From JACKCR01 sp041390305 (GTDB lineage: Bacteria > Eisenbacteria > RBG-16-71-46 > CAIMUX01), in NCBI GenBank assembly GCA_041390305.1, contig JAWKQE010000010.1, positions 124,001 to 188,000 of the forward strand: a stretch of DNA of 64,000 bases, written 5' to 3'. Positions 7,763 to 16,221 of this stretch are shown in pieces. A program made the position numbers and the translations under genes. Every line of letters starts with the position of its first letter. Positions within the stretch are counted from its first letter, which is position 1. Below the pieces are notes generated by a model that ran no database searches, was not told the DNA's origin, and saw only the letters and a program-made list of their open reading frames with translations.

Positions 7763-10444
7763 ATGACCCAGGAATCGATCGTCACGACCCTCGAATCCGT
7801 GTCCGAGCAGGTACTCCTGCTCGATGCGAACGACCTGCCTTCGGTTGCCTCGATCCATACCGAGTTGCAGGGAGTCGCCGCCCGTCTCGGCAACGCGCCC
7901 AAGGCGACGTCGCTCGTCTCGTCCTGCCTCGGGATTCTGGACAGCATCGTCCTCCGCGAGGATCCGGGCGTCGCGGACCCGATCAGTGTGCTCGGCCAGG
8001 CACTGGCCAGCCTCCTGGAAGCGGCCCGCGCCGACGACTGGGAGCTGATCACGGTTCCGGCGGAACTCGCGGGTGGCGCCGGCGGTGGGACAGCGACGGC
8101 GGGTCTCGATGGGATCCTGGAGGAGTTCCTCCAGAACCAGGTCTCCGTGCTCGAGGAACTCGAGGCTCTCGTGCTCGGCGTCGAGCGCGGTGAGATCACG
8201 ACGCCGGTCCCGCGCTCCTCCGTGCTTTCCATACGCTCAAGGGTGAGTCGGCTCTCCTCGGGCCTGACCTCGGAGCGTGTCTGCCACCGGATCGAGGACA
8301 TGCTGGAGCAGGTTCCGGCGCTCCTGGTCGCCCAGACGCTGCTCGAAGCGATCGACTGGCTCGGGCAGTACTTCCGGCACCTGCGCGAGGGGGCACCGGC
8401 TCCTGGTTCGCCGGATGCTCTCTACACGCGGATCCAGGAGCAGATCGACGGCGAGCCGTCCGATCTCCCCCGCCCCTCTGGCCAGCAGACCCAGGCCGAG
8501 GCCGCACCGCCTGCTTCCGCCGCCAGTCCGGCAGCCTCCGGAGCCGCTTCCTCCGCACCGATCTCGCTCGCAGAGATCGAACCCCAACTCCTGACGGACT
8601 TCGTCCAGGAGGCGGGAGACCACCTCGAGGAAGCGGAGCAGGAGCTGCTCAGGTTGGAAACGGATCCGGAGGACTCGGAGCCGATCCACGCGCTCTTCCG
8701 CGCCATCCACACGATCAAGGGCGTGGCGGGAATGCTCCGCCTCGATCACATCCAGAGACTCGCGCATTCCGGCGAGACCTTGATGGACAAGGCCCGGCAC
8801 GGAGAACTCCTTCTCCAGGGTGAGAGGATCGAACTCGTCTTCCAGACCGTCGACCTCCTGAAGAGGATGATCGGCGAGCTCATGTCCGGGGGAGCGAGCG
8901 AGGTTTCGGCGCCCCCGGAGCTCGGAAACCTCCTCGAGCGTCTCGACAGCGCGGTCAACGACGGAGGAAAGGCGTCCGCATCGGCCCCAGCGCAGACCAA
9001 GTCCGCCCCGGCACCTGCGGCGACGCCCAACCCGGCGGCAGCCAGCGCCGCATCCGTTCCGGCGACTTCGTCTACTGCCGACGCGGCAGAGGCGGGTTCG
9101 TCCGCCGGAACCGCTTCCAGCGCGGCGTCCGCGGCCTCCGCGTCGCCCGCGAAGGCGTCTGCCGACGGAGCTCCGGCCCCCGAGACGAACGGAACCGGGT
9201 CCCGTCCCGAGTCCGCGCGTCCGACCCCGTCGGTCACGAACGTGGTCAAGGACTTCATCAAGGTGGACGCCGCCCGCCTCGACAAGATGGTCGACATGAT
9301 CGGTGAGCTCGTGATCGCCGAGTCGATGGTCGCGGGAGCGAAGGAGATGCAGGACATCTCGTCGCCGGAACTCAGCCGAGATCTCGGCCTCCTCAACAAG
9401 ATCATCCGCGAACTCCAGGAGATCGGGACCTCGCTCCGCATGATCCCGGTCCGGTCGACGTTCCAGAAGATGGCACGCATCGTGCGTGACATCTCCAAGA
9501 AGACCGGAAAGCACATCGAGTTCGTCACCGTCGGAGAGGAAACCGAGCTCGACAAGTCCGTCGTCGACAAGATCGGTGACCCGCTCGTCCACATGGTCCG
9601 GAATGCCGTCGACCACGGAATCGAAGCGACTCCGGAGGACAGGCGGAACCACGGGAAGTCCGAGACGGGACGGATCACCCTCCGTGCCTACCACCGCGAG
9701 GGCAACATCTGCATCGAAGTGGCGGACGACGGGCGTGGGATCGATCCGGCCAGGATCCGGAAGAAGGCGATCGACAAGGGCATCATCACTCCCGAGGCCG
9801 AACTCACCGAGTCCGAGACCTTCATGCTCATCTTCGAGCCTGGGTTCTCCACGGCCGAGCAGGTGACGGACGTCTCCGGTCGTGGCGTCGGCATGGACGT
9901 CGTGCGCCGGAACATCGAGGCGCTCCGCGGCAAGGTCCAGATCCGCTCCGTCCTCGGCCAGGGCACGACCTTCGTCATCCAGCTCCCGCTCACCCTCGCC
10001 ATCATCGACGGAATGATCGTGCGCGTGGGCGAAGACCGGTTCATCGTGCCGACGGCGAACGTCATCAACTCGTTCCAGCCGACGGAGCAGCAGAAATCGT
10101 CGGTGTTCGGAAGCGGAGAAGTGGTCGTCTTCCAGGGACGCACGCTTCCTCTCTTCCACCTTCGCCATCTCTTCGACCTCTCTCAGAGCGCTGAGGAACC
10201 GCTCGTACTCGTCCTGGAAGCGGACGGGAGGAAGATCGGAGTGACGGTGGACGAGCTGTTGGGTCACCAGCAGATCGTGATCAAGTCACTTGGGGCGGCG
10301 CTCGGAAGAGTGCCGGGAATCACGGGGGGCGCGGTGCTTCCGGACGGGAAGATCGGCCTCATTCTCGACATCGCCGGGCTCTACAAACTGACTGAGTCGA
10401 AGAGATCGGCAGGCGCACCACTCCCTGAACCCGTTGCGGCGTGA
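7763..10444 (+). CDS. cheA: Chemotaxis histidine kinase CheA with two Hpt domains, the first masked by paired indels
   Basis: The kinase of the chemosensory system, 893 residues as written. An N-terminal region of about 110 residues precedes a first Hpt-like domain (about 113-205). The second Hpt domain (about 265-375) has phospho-acceptor H316 in AIHTIKGVAGM. An Ala/Pro/Ser-rich linker (about 395-490) leads to dimerisation, ATPase (MVRNAVDHGIE, GRGVGMDVV) and CheW-like regulatory domains. In the first Hpt, the expected motif LLRAFHTLKGESALLG is encoded at 8215-8262 in a different frame. One base appears missing near 8209-8211 (a CCC run) and one extra near 8263-8264. The two changes cancel, so the frame is restored. 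Correction would restore a histidine at 8230-8232. The CheW start site overlaps the stop. Confidence 0.95.
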   Translation: MTQESIVTTLESVSEQVLLLDANDLPSVASIHTELQGVAARLGNAPKATSLVSSCLGILDSIVLREDPGVADPISVLGQALASLLEAARADDWELITVPAELAGGAGGGTATAGLDGILEEFLQNQVSVLEELEALVLGVERGEITTPVPRSSVLSIRSRVSRLSSGLTSERVCHRIEDMLEQVPALLVAQTLLEAIDWLGQYFRHLREGAPAPGSPDALYTRIQEQIDGEPSDLPRPSGQQTQAEAAPPASAASPAASGAASSAPISLAEIEPQLLTDFVQEAGDHLEEAEQELLRLETDPEDSEPIHALFRAIHTIKGVAGMLRLDHIQRLAHSGETLMDKARHGELLLQGERIELVFQTVDLLKRMIGELMSGGASEVSAPPELGNLLERLDSAVNDGGKASASAPAQTKSAPAPAATPNPAAASAASVPATSSTADAAEAGSSAGTASSAASAASASPAKASADGAPAPETNGTGSRPESARPTPSVTNVVKDFIKVDAARLDKMVDMIGELVIAESMVAGAKEMQDISSPELSRDLGLLNKIIRELQEIGTSLRMIPVRSTFQKMARIVRDISKKTGKHIEFVTVGEETELDKSVVDKIGDPLVHMVRNAVDHGIEATPEDRRNHGKSETGRITLRAYHREGNICIEVADDGRGIDPARIRKKAIDKGIITPEAELTESETFMLIFEPGFSTAEQVTDVSGRGVGMDVVRRNIEALRGKVQIRSVLGQGTTFVIQLPLTLAIIDGMIVRVGEDRFIVPTANVINSFQPTEQQKSSVFGSGEVVVFQGRTLPLFHLRHLFDLSQSAEEPLVLVLEADGRKIGVTVDELLGHQQIVIKSLGAALGRVPGITGGAVLPDGKIGLILDIAGLYKLTESKRSAGAPLPEPVAA

Positions 10445-10451
10445 GGTAGTC

Positions 10452-10934
10452 ATGAGTTCCAATCGTTCCTCTGCTGGGAAGTTCCTCTCCTTCACTCTGG
10501 GCAAAGAAACCTATGCCCTCGAGATCATGAAAGTGAAGGAAATCACCGCGAACACGGACGTGACCCACGTCCCGAACGTTCCGGAGTACTTCCGTGGCGT
10601 CATCAACCTGCACGGTTCGATCCTCCCCGTGATCGAGCTGCGGAGGAAGTTCGGCCTCCCCTGCGCGGAGGATACTCCGCAGACCTGCATCATCGTCGTG
10701 CAGCACGACCGCGGAGCCGTGAGCCACGTCGTAGGCCTGGTCGTGGACTCGGTGTCCGAGTTCGTCGATCTGAGCCAGGACGACATCGAGCCGACCCCGA
10801 ACTTCGGGTCCGGCATCGACACCCGTTTCATCCGCGCGATGGCCAAGCGGGAAGGCCTCGTGATCACACTGCTCGACGTGGACAACGTCCTCGCGGACGC
10901 CGAGATCCAAACAGAGACGACCGAAGCCGCATAG
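10452..10934 (+). CDS. cheW: Chemotaxis coupling protein CheW
   Basis: A 160-residue single-domain CheW that bridges chemoreceptors and CheA at the receptor array. It shows the family pattern FLSFTLGKETYALEIMKVKE at the start and the core PEYFRGVINLHGSILPVIEL, followed by GLVVDSVSEFVDL. ATG 10452 is preceded by GAGGT (10443-10447), which overlaps the cheA stop codon, so translation is probably coupled. A second, very different CheW-type protein with a zinc-binding insert lies at 48431-49267. The next gene (cheR) starts nine bases after the stop, supporting one operon. Confidence 0.96.
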   Translation: MSSNRSSAGKFLSFTLGKETYALEIMKVKEITANTDVTHVPNVPEYFRGVINLHGSILPVIELRRKFGLPCAEDTPQTCIIVVQHDRGAVSHVVGLVVDSVSEFVDLSQDDIEPTPNFGSGIDTRFIRAMAKREGLVITLLDVDNVLADAEIQTETTEAA

Positions 10935-10943
10935 GTGGAGTCA

Positions 10944-11739
10944 ATGGAAGCACGCGTATACGAGTCGTTCCGTGACATCGTCTACCAGACGAGCGGAATC
11001 TCGCTCGGACCAGACAAGCAAGAGCTCGTGGCCGCCCGGATCGGCAAGCGACTGCGCATCCTCGGTCTCAAGAGGCCCGAGGAGTATCTGGCCCTCGTCC
11101 GGAAGGACCCGGAGGAGATCGTCGGCCTCCTCGACGTCATCTCCACGAACTTCACGAGCTTCTTCCGCGGCCAGGACCATTTCGATCTCTTCGCCGAGAA
11201 GTTCGAGGAGTACCTCGCCGCCGGCCAGACTCGCTTCCGCTTCTGGTCCGCGGCCTGCTCGACCGGTGTCGAGCCGTACAGCATGCTCATGACTCTGATT
11301 CCATCCGCTCCTCTCTTCGCTCGACGTGAAGATCCTGGCCACGGACATCTCCACCCGGGCCCTCGGCCAGGCTCAGGCGGCCGCGTACCAGGCGAAGGTC
11401 GTCGAGCCGGTTCGGAACGAGTGGAAGATGAAGTACTTCGAGAAGCAGGCGGGCGAACGCGAACCCGTATGGGTCGTGCGTCCCGAACTCCGTCGTCATG
11501 TCGTCTTCCGGCGGCTCAATCTCTCTCAGCCCCCGTTCCCCATGACGGGGCCGCTCGACTGCGTCTTCTGCCGGAACGTGATGATCTACTTCGATCAACC
11601 GGTGCGTCAGCGTCTGGTCTCGGAAATCGAACGACTCCTCCGACCGAAGGGCATCCTCTTCGTCGGACACTCCGAGACCCTGACCGGCATCGATTGCGGA
11701 TTCCGTGCGGTCCAGGCCGCCACCTACGCCAAACCGTAG
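10944..11739 (+). CDS. cheR: Chemoreceptor methyltransferase CheR, frameshifted as assembled
   Basis: CheR transfers methyl groups from S-adenosylmethionine to receptor glutamates. The N-terminal half reads in frame from ATG 10944 (AGGTGGAG upstream) through FWSAACSTGVEPYSMLMTL, the SAM-binding region. It then becomes nonsense. The C-terminal half (VKILATDISTR, CVFCRNVMIYFD, LFVGHSETLTG) is in a different frame from about 11311 to the stop at 11739. One extra base between about 11290 and 11316 explains this. The first frame stays open through the wrong frame into CheD, which creates a misleading CheR-CheD fusion. The usual GEEPYS motif reads GVEPYS. With the indel corrected, length and motifs are normal, so sequencing error is more likely than gene loss. 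Confidence 0.88.
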
Positions 11740-11750
11740 AGGACGTCTCG

Positions 11751-12248
11751 ATGAGCGCTGACAGAACAGGCAAGCTCAAGGTCGTGGACATCGCCGACTA
11801 TGCCGTGTCGAAGAGCACGGACGACGTCCTCGTCACGTACTCCTTGGGATCGTGCATCGGCCTCACCCTCTACGACCCGAAAGCGCAGGTCGGTGGGATG
11901 ATCCATTGCATGCTACCTCTCTCTTCCAAGTCACCGGACAAGGCGAGGGAGAAGCCCCCGATGTTCGTCGACACCGGGGTTTCCCTCCTCCTCCAGACGC
12001 TGTTCAACATGGGGGCGGAGCGTAGCCGGATCGTCGCCAAGCTCGCGGGCGGATCGGTCATGCTCGACGAGGACGGTGTCTTCAAGATCGGCGAGCGGAA
12101 CATCCTCGTCTGCCGGAAGATCCTCTGGAAGAACAACATCAAGATCGCGGCGGAGGACACAGCGGGCAAGGAACCCCGGACCATGTTCCTGCACATGGAC
12201 GACGGCAAGACGATGATCAAGAGCGGCCAGACCCCTAGGGAGCTCTGA
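11751..12248 (+). CDS. cheD: Chemoreceptor glutamine deamidase CheD
   Basis: A 165-residue CheD, which deamidates receptor glutamines and, in systems with CheC/CheX-type phosphatases, often couples to them. The catalytic cysteine C35 lies in SLGSCIGLTLYD and the histidine H52 in GGMIHCMLP, both at the expected spacing. ATG 11751 begins the recognisable protein 11 bases after the CheR stop. The longer open frame that runs in from the CheR N-terminus is an artefact of the CheR frameshift. Its position between cheR and a CheY/CheX pair fits an adaptation module. Confidence 0.94.
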   Translation: MSADRTGKLKVVDIADYAVSKSTDDVLVTYSLGSCIGLTLYDPKAQVGGMIHCMLPLSSKSPDKAREKPPMFVDTGVSLLLQTLFNMGAERSRIVAKLAGGSVMLDEDGVFKIGERNILVCRKILWKNNIKIAAEDTAGKEPRTMFLHMDDGKTMIKSGQTPREL

Positions 12249-12388
12249 CCGGCGAAGCGGCACCCCGACCGAAGAGAAACAGGACGGGGCCGACGACGAC
12301 GAAGACGACGGATCGATAGAGACGACGGGCAAGCAAGAAGAGGGCGAGTTCTGGAGGAAGGAACCGCCCAGGTTCGAGAGGAGGGAGC

Positions 12389-12778
12389 GTGGCTCTCAAC
12401 ATACTCATCGTCGATGACTCCGAGACCGTGCGGAAGGTGCTGGTGAAGATGCTCGGCATGACTTCGCTCGAGCTCGGCGAGATCCACCAGGCCGGCCATG
12501 GCAAGGAAGCCCTCGAGGTCCTCGGCGAACACTGGTTGGACCTGGTTCTGACCGACATCAACATGCCGGTCATGACCGGTGAGGAGCTGATCATGGAGAT
12601 GGCGAAGGACCACCTCCTGGAAGGGCTCCCCGTCGTCGTCGTGTCGACCGACGGCAGCATGAGTCGGATGAACCGGCTCCTGGAGACGGGGATCCGGGGA
12701 TACCTCCGGAAGCCGTTCACGCCCGACTCACTGGAAGTGGCGATCCGCCAGGCCTTGGAGGTACGAAATGCAGGATGA
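12389..12778 (+). CDS. CheY-like single-domain response regulator
   Basis: A 129-residue receiver domain. D9/D10 form the acidic pocket, D56 is the phospho-acceptor (VLTDINMPVM), T87 is the switch residue (VVSTDGS) and K108 the conserved lysine (LRKPF). The start is GTG 12389, with AGGAGG at 12379-12384. It overlaps the start of the CheX-like gene by 11 bases, so the two are probably co-translated. Being next to CheX, a known CheY-P phosphatase family, it is the best candidate for the pathway's main CheY. What it binds as output is unknown, since no flagellar motor gene is visible. Confidence 0.93.
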   Translation: MALNILIVDDSETVRKVLVKMLGMTSLELGEIHQAGHGKEALEVLGEHWLDLVLTDINMPVMTGEELIMEMAKDHLLEGLPVVVVSTDGSMSRMNRLLETGIRGYLRKPFTPDSLEVAIRQALEVRNAG

Positions 12779-13241
12779 GCAGAAGGAACAGCTGGTCGAG
12801 GTGTTCACCCGCGTGGCGGAGCGGATCACGTTCATGTTCGCCGAGCCGGCGGATCGCGAGACCCTGGAGCCTCCCACCTCCGACTTCCGGTGCATCCACA
12901 TCGCGTTCCACGGGGACTACGCCGGGGACCTGACCATGTGGATTCCCACCGACGCCCGGGCCGAGATCACCGAGAACGTCCTCGGTGAAGACGTCGAGGA
13001 CGACGGCTCCGACGACACCTTGGGCGAGCTGATGAACATGATCTGCGGCAACTTCCTCACGCAGATCGTGGGATACGACGGCGTCCTCAACCTGACGCCG
13101 CCTCGCTGCGAGCCCGCAACGGAGTCGTTCGAGTCTCTCGTCCAGGATCCGGACTGCATCCCCCTCCTCCTCGAGGAGCACCCGGTCTTCCTCAAGGCGA
13201 ACCTCAAGGACTGTGGCAAGAAGGGAAGCGAGGCCGCATGA
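12768..13241 (+). CDS. cheX: CheX/CheC-family CheY-P phosphatase
   Basis: A 157-residue protein with the CheC/CheX/FliY signature E-x2-N at E87-N90, inside GELMNMICGNFL. In this family the Glu and Asn position water to dephosphorylate CheY-P. Only one such motif is present, as in CheX, whereas CheC has two. The gene overlaps the CheY-like gene upstream and shares an ATGA overlap with cheB downstream, so all three are translationally linked. The C-terminal 40 residues are acidic and less conserved. CheX rather than CheC is inferred from the single motif and the length. Confidence 0.85.
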   Translation: MQDEQKEQLVEVFTRVAERITFMFAEPADRETLEPPTSDFRCIHIAFHGDYAGDLTMWIPTDARAEITENVLGEDVEDDGSDDTLGELMNMICGNFLTQIVGYDGVLNLTPPRCEPATESFESLVQDPDCIPLLLEEHPVFLKANLKDCGKKGSEAA

Positions 13242-14298
13242 TTCGCGTCGTGATCGTCGACGACTCGCCCGTCGTCCGAAACGTGTTCGAGCAGAGCCTG
13301 AACGCCGATCCCGAGATCGAGGTCGTCGCGACGGCACCGGACGCGTACGTAGCCCGCGACCTGATCGTCCAGCATCAGCCCGATGTCGTCGTGCTGGACA
13401 TCGACATGCCGCGGATGGACGGACTCACCTTCCTCAAGAAGCTGATGAAGTACTACCCGCTTCCGGTCGTCATCGCTTCCGGGCTCACCGACCGCGGCAG
13501 CCAGCTGGCCCTCGATGCGCTCCAGGCCGGTGCCGTCGAAGTCGTGAGCAAGGGTGGAACGAAGCTCCCCGGCGAGAGCGCCGCGATCGAGCTCCTCTAC
13601 AAGGTGAAGGCAGCGGCTCTCGTGGACGTGAAGCGCCGGAACGCGATCGCGACCGCGACGGTCGCGACTCCCCCTCCCGCTCCGGCCACGAGGAGCTACG
13701 GCCGGATCGCGTCCGACCGACTCATCGCGATCGGCGCGTCGACCGGAGGTACCGAGGCACTCGAAGCCGTCCTCCGTGGCCTTCCCGAGGACTGCCCTCC
13801 CGTCGTCATCGTCCAGCACATGCCCGCGAAGTTCACCGCCCAGTTCGCAAGGCGGCTCAACGGCAACTGCCGCGCCACGATCGCCGAGGCGCAGGGAGGC
13901 GAACGTCTGGAGCAGGGCCACGTCTTCATCTGCCCGGGAGACGACCACATGGTGGTGATGGGGCGTTCCGCGCCCTACACGCTCTCCCTCCGGAGCGGTC
14001 CGCTCGTCAACCGGCACCGTCCGTCCGTGGACGTGCTGTTCAAGTCCGTGGCCCGGTCCTCCGGATCCAGAACCGTGGCCGCCCTCCTCACCGGCATGGG
14101 TAAGGATGGCGCGCAGGGTCTCCTCGAGATCCGGAACACGGGCGCACGCACGATCTGTCAGGACGAGGCGACGTCGGTCGTGTTCGGAATGCCGCGCGAA
14201 GGGATCGAGATCGGCGCCGCCGAGTTCGTCTGTCCCTCCAGGACATCTCCGGCAAGCTCATGGAACTCGCGAGCCAGAGCGTCCGCAAAGCCGCCTAG
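13238..14298 (+). CDS. cheB: Chemotaxis methylesterase/deamidase CheB, with a C-terminal frameshift
   Basis: CheB removes receptor methyl groups. The receiver domain has phospho-acceptor D54 (VLDIDMPRMDG). The esterase domain has catalytic S168 (GASTGG), H194 (VQHMP) and D290 (GMGKDG). The ATG overlaps the CheX stop. After IGAAEFVCP the frame as written turns Ser/Arg-rich and runs to 14314. Adding one C to the CCC at 14234-14236 gives a normal tail (LQDISGKLMELASQSVRKAA) stopping at TAG 14296-14298, which is the end annotated here. A missing base in a C-run is the simplest explanation. It is the last gene of the chemosensory operon and is convergent with the GNAT gene. Confidence 0.93.
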
Positions 14299-14388
14299 CG
14301 GCCGAGCCGCGTAGCCGCCTAGGCGGCCGAGCCGCGTAGCAGCCTAGCGGCCGAGCCGCGTAGCAGCCGGGCGGCCGAGCCGCCTAGA
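14293..14388 (+). repeat. Four-copy tandem repeat of about 24 bp with internal hairpins
   Basis: Four adjacent units of 23-25 bases (14293-14316, 14317-14341, 14342-14365, 14366-14388) follow the pattern GCCTAGCGGCCGAGCCGCGT then AGCM. Each contains GCGGC-CGA-GCCGC, a five-base-pair hairpin with a three-base loop. The array starts at the corrected cheB stop and reaches the stop codon of the convergent GNAT gene, so TAG/CTA triplets recur within it. It may act as a bidirectional transcription barrier, or be a simple repeat grown by slippage. Confidence 0.75.
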
Positions 14389-15339
14389 GGGCTACGCGGT
14401 ACCCGACGAGTGACGCGTCGACGTGAAAGCCGAGCGACGCATAGAGGGCGCGCGCCGGTCCGAGCGAATGTCGGACGGTGAGACAGACTTCCTGCCGGGT
14501 GATCCGGGACCGAAGCCGCGCGAGGAGCTCGACCATGAGCGCCCGCCCCACTCCGTGCCCTCTCCCCGCCGGGGCCACCGCGAGGAAGTCGACGTAGCCG
14601 ACGCCGTCCGGTTGGACCCGGCCCGCCGCGTACCCGGCGACGTCGCCGCCCATGCGCGCCACGAGCACGATCGCTTCCCGTCCGCGTGCTGCGCCAGCAG
14701 CTGGTCCATCGAATAGTACGGGGTCGGGAAGTTCTCTTCGTGGAGTTCGTGAAGGACGTCGCGATCAACGGCACTCAGGGACTCCGGCGCGCGGCCGACC
14801 AGGCCTCCTTCTTCGATCGTGAAGCCCTCGCCCGCCCTGGACGGCGAGATCCGGGCGAGCGCATCCCCGTCGAGCACGAGCGCGTAGTTGACATCCGTGC
14901 TCACCGCGCCGCGTTCCGCCGCAAGAGCAGCGAGCGCCGCGTTCTCGCAGGCACCGGACAGCTCGTACCGGGTGACGCCGGCCGGAATCTGCTCCAAAGC
15001 GGCGTCGAGCAGGGATGAGGCGCACGCGTCCCAGTCCGTGGGCCGCGTCCACGGCCCGTAGACCCAGGAGAGCCCGATCTCTGTGTCCCAATTCGCGAGC
15101 ACGACGCCGCGGAGCTCTCCGTTTGCGTCCTCGCAGACGCGGACGGTTCCCTCCCAGGAGGGAACGAGTTCCTCCAGTTCGGACTGGATACCGTCGCGAT
15201 CGTCTCCCAGGTACGCAACGTTTCTCGCCGGGTCTTTCTGCGCTGCCGCGAGGAAGTCGAGCACGCGGGCCGTGGCGGCCCGATCGCCGGGCGGCAGTGG
15301 CTTGGGTGTCGCCCAGTCGCTCTTCCGTTCGCTGCCCAT
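14384..15339 (-). CDS. GNAT-family N-acetyltransferase, frameshifted as assembled
   Basis: An acetyl-CoA-dependent acetyltransferase of about 317 residues after correction. The N-terminal part (from ATG 15339) resembles a degenerate GNAT half. The C-terminal half carries the acetyl-CoA-binding signature VAPAGRGHGVGRALM and the closing ARALYASLGF helix, typical of GNAT enzymes. The two halves lie in different frames. One base seems to be missing near 14671-14675, where the reading should pass from QHADGK to IVLVARMGG. The stop codon lies in the last unit of the tandem repeat. The substrate is unknown. The gene is alone on its strand between cheB and uppP. Confidence 0.82.
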
Positions 15340-15423
15340 CTGGTTCCTTCGGTTGTCGTCGTGGCGGATCCGAGCCTCGGCTTCGCGGAGGTCACCTGCC
15401 CCCGGACGCGCCCGGAATCCGGC

Positions 15424-16221
15424 TCAGAGGATGAAGAGCCCGAGGATACCGACGAGTAGACAGTAGATCCCGAAGAATCCGAACCGTCCGCGGCGCACGA
15501 TCTTCAGCATCGCACCGATCGCGACGTAGCCGGAGACGAAGGCGACGACGAGACCGATGAGGTACTGCGGGAGGTGTCCCGCACGGAGCTCGGCGCCGAC
15601 GTCCGGGAGTTGGAACGCGACCGCGCCGAGGATGATCGGCACGGAGAGAAGGAAGGAGAAGCGTGCCGCCTCCTCCGGGTCGATCCCGAGAAAGAGCCCT
15701 CCGGAGATGGTCGAACCGCTCCGCGATACGCCCGGAAGGAGCGCGAGGAGTTGGAACGCACCGACGAGGAACGCGCGGAGCGGAGAGAGTCGCTCCCGCT
15801 TCCGCGGCACGAGGAGGGTCGAGAGGAGGAGCGCGCCCGTGAAGAGAAGGGCGTAGCAGACGAAGCGGACGTCACCGAACGCGCTCTCGATCGTGTCCTT
15901 GAAGAGTGCACCACCCAGAGCGCCGGGAATCGTCCCGAGGACGAGGAAGAGGATGAGACGGGACGCACTCACAGCTTCGGGGCCACGTCCACCCCGGACG
16001 AAGTCCCAACCGCCGCTCAGGATGGAGAGAAAGTCCTCCCGGTAGTAGAGGATGACCGCGAACACCGTCCCGAGGTGGAGGATGATCTCGAGCGCGACGC
16101 CCGCCGACTCGACCCCGAGGAGATGCTGCGCGAGCACGAGGTGCCCGGAGCTCGAGATCGGGAGGAACTCGGTCCATCCCTGGATCAGCGCGAGAATCAC
16201 CGTCGCGAGGATCGGGTTCAT
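15424..16221 (-). CDS. uppP: Undecaprenyl-diphosphatase UppP (BacA)
   Basis: A 265-residue multi-span membrane enzyme that recycles undecaprenyl diphosphate, the lipid carrier for peptidoglycan and other wall polymers. Both catalytic signatures are present: QGWTEFLPISSSGHL near the N-terminus and LPGVSRSGST near residue 165. The rest is alternating hydrophobic helices, with the usual length for the family. Its ATG overlaps the trpA stop (ATGA), so it is translated with trpA, although the pathways are unrelated. Members of this family confer bacitracin resistance when overproduced. Confidence 0.97.
   Translation of the reverse strand: MNPILATVILALIQGWTEFLPISSSGHLVLAQHLLGVESAGVALEIILHLGTVFAVILYYREDFLSILSGGWDFVRGGRGPEAVSASRLILFLVLGTIPGALGGALFKDTIESAFGDVRFVCYALLFTGALLLSTLLVPRKRERLSPLRAFLVGAFQLLALLPGVSRSGSTISGGLFLGIDPEEAARFSFLLSVPIILGAVAFQLPDVGAELRAGHLPQYLIGLVVAFVSGYVAIGAMLKIVRRGRFGFFGIYCLLVGILGLFIL

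Noticed and set aside
8237..10267. Long minus-strand open frame opposite cheA (676 codons)
   Set aside because: The plus strand clearly encodes CheA. The minus translation is Asp/Arg/Leu-rich without domain signatures.
10935..12248. A single 437-residue CheR-CheD fusion protein
   Set aside because: The middle third is out-of-frame nonsense while the real CheR C-terminus is intact in another frame, and CheD has its own ATG. The fusion is an effect of a one-base indel.
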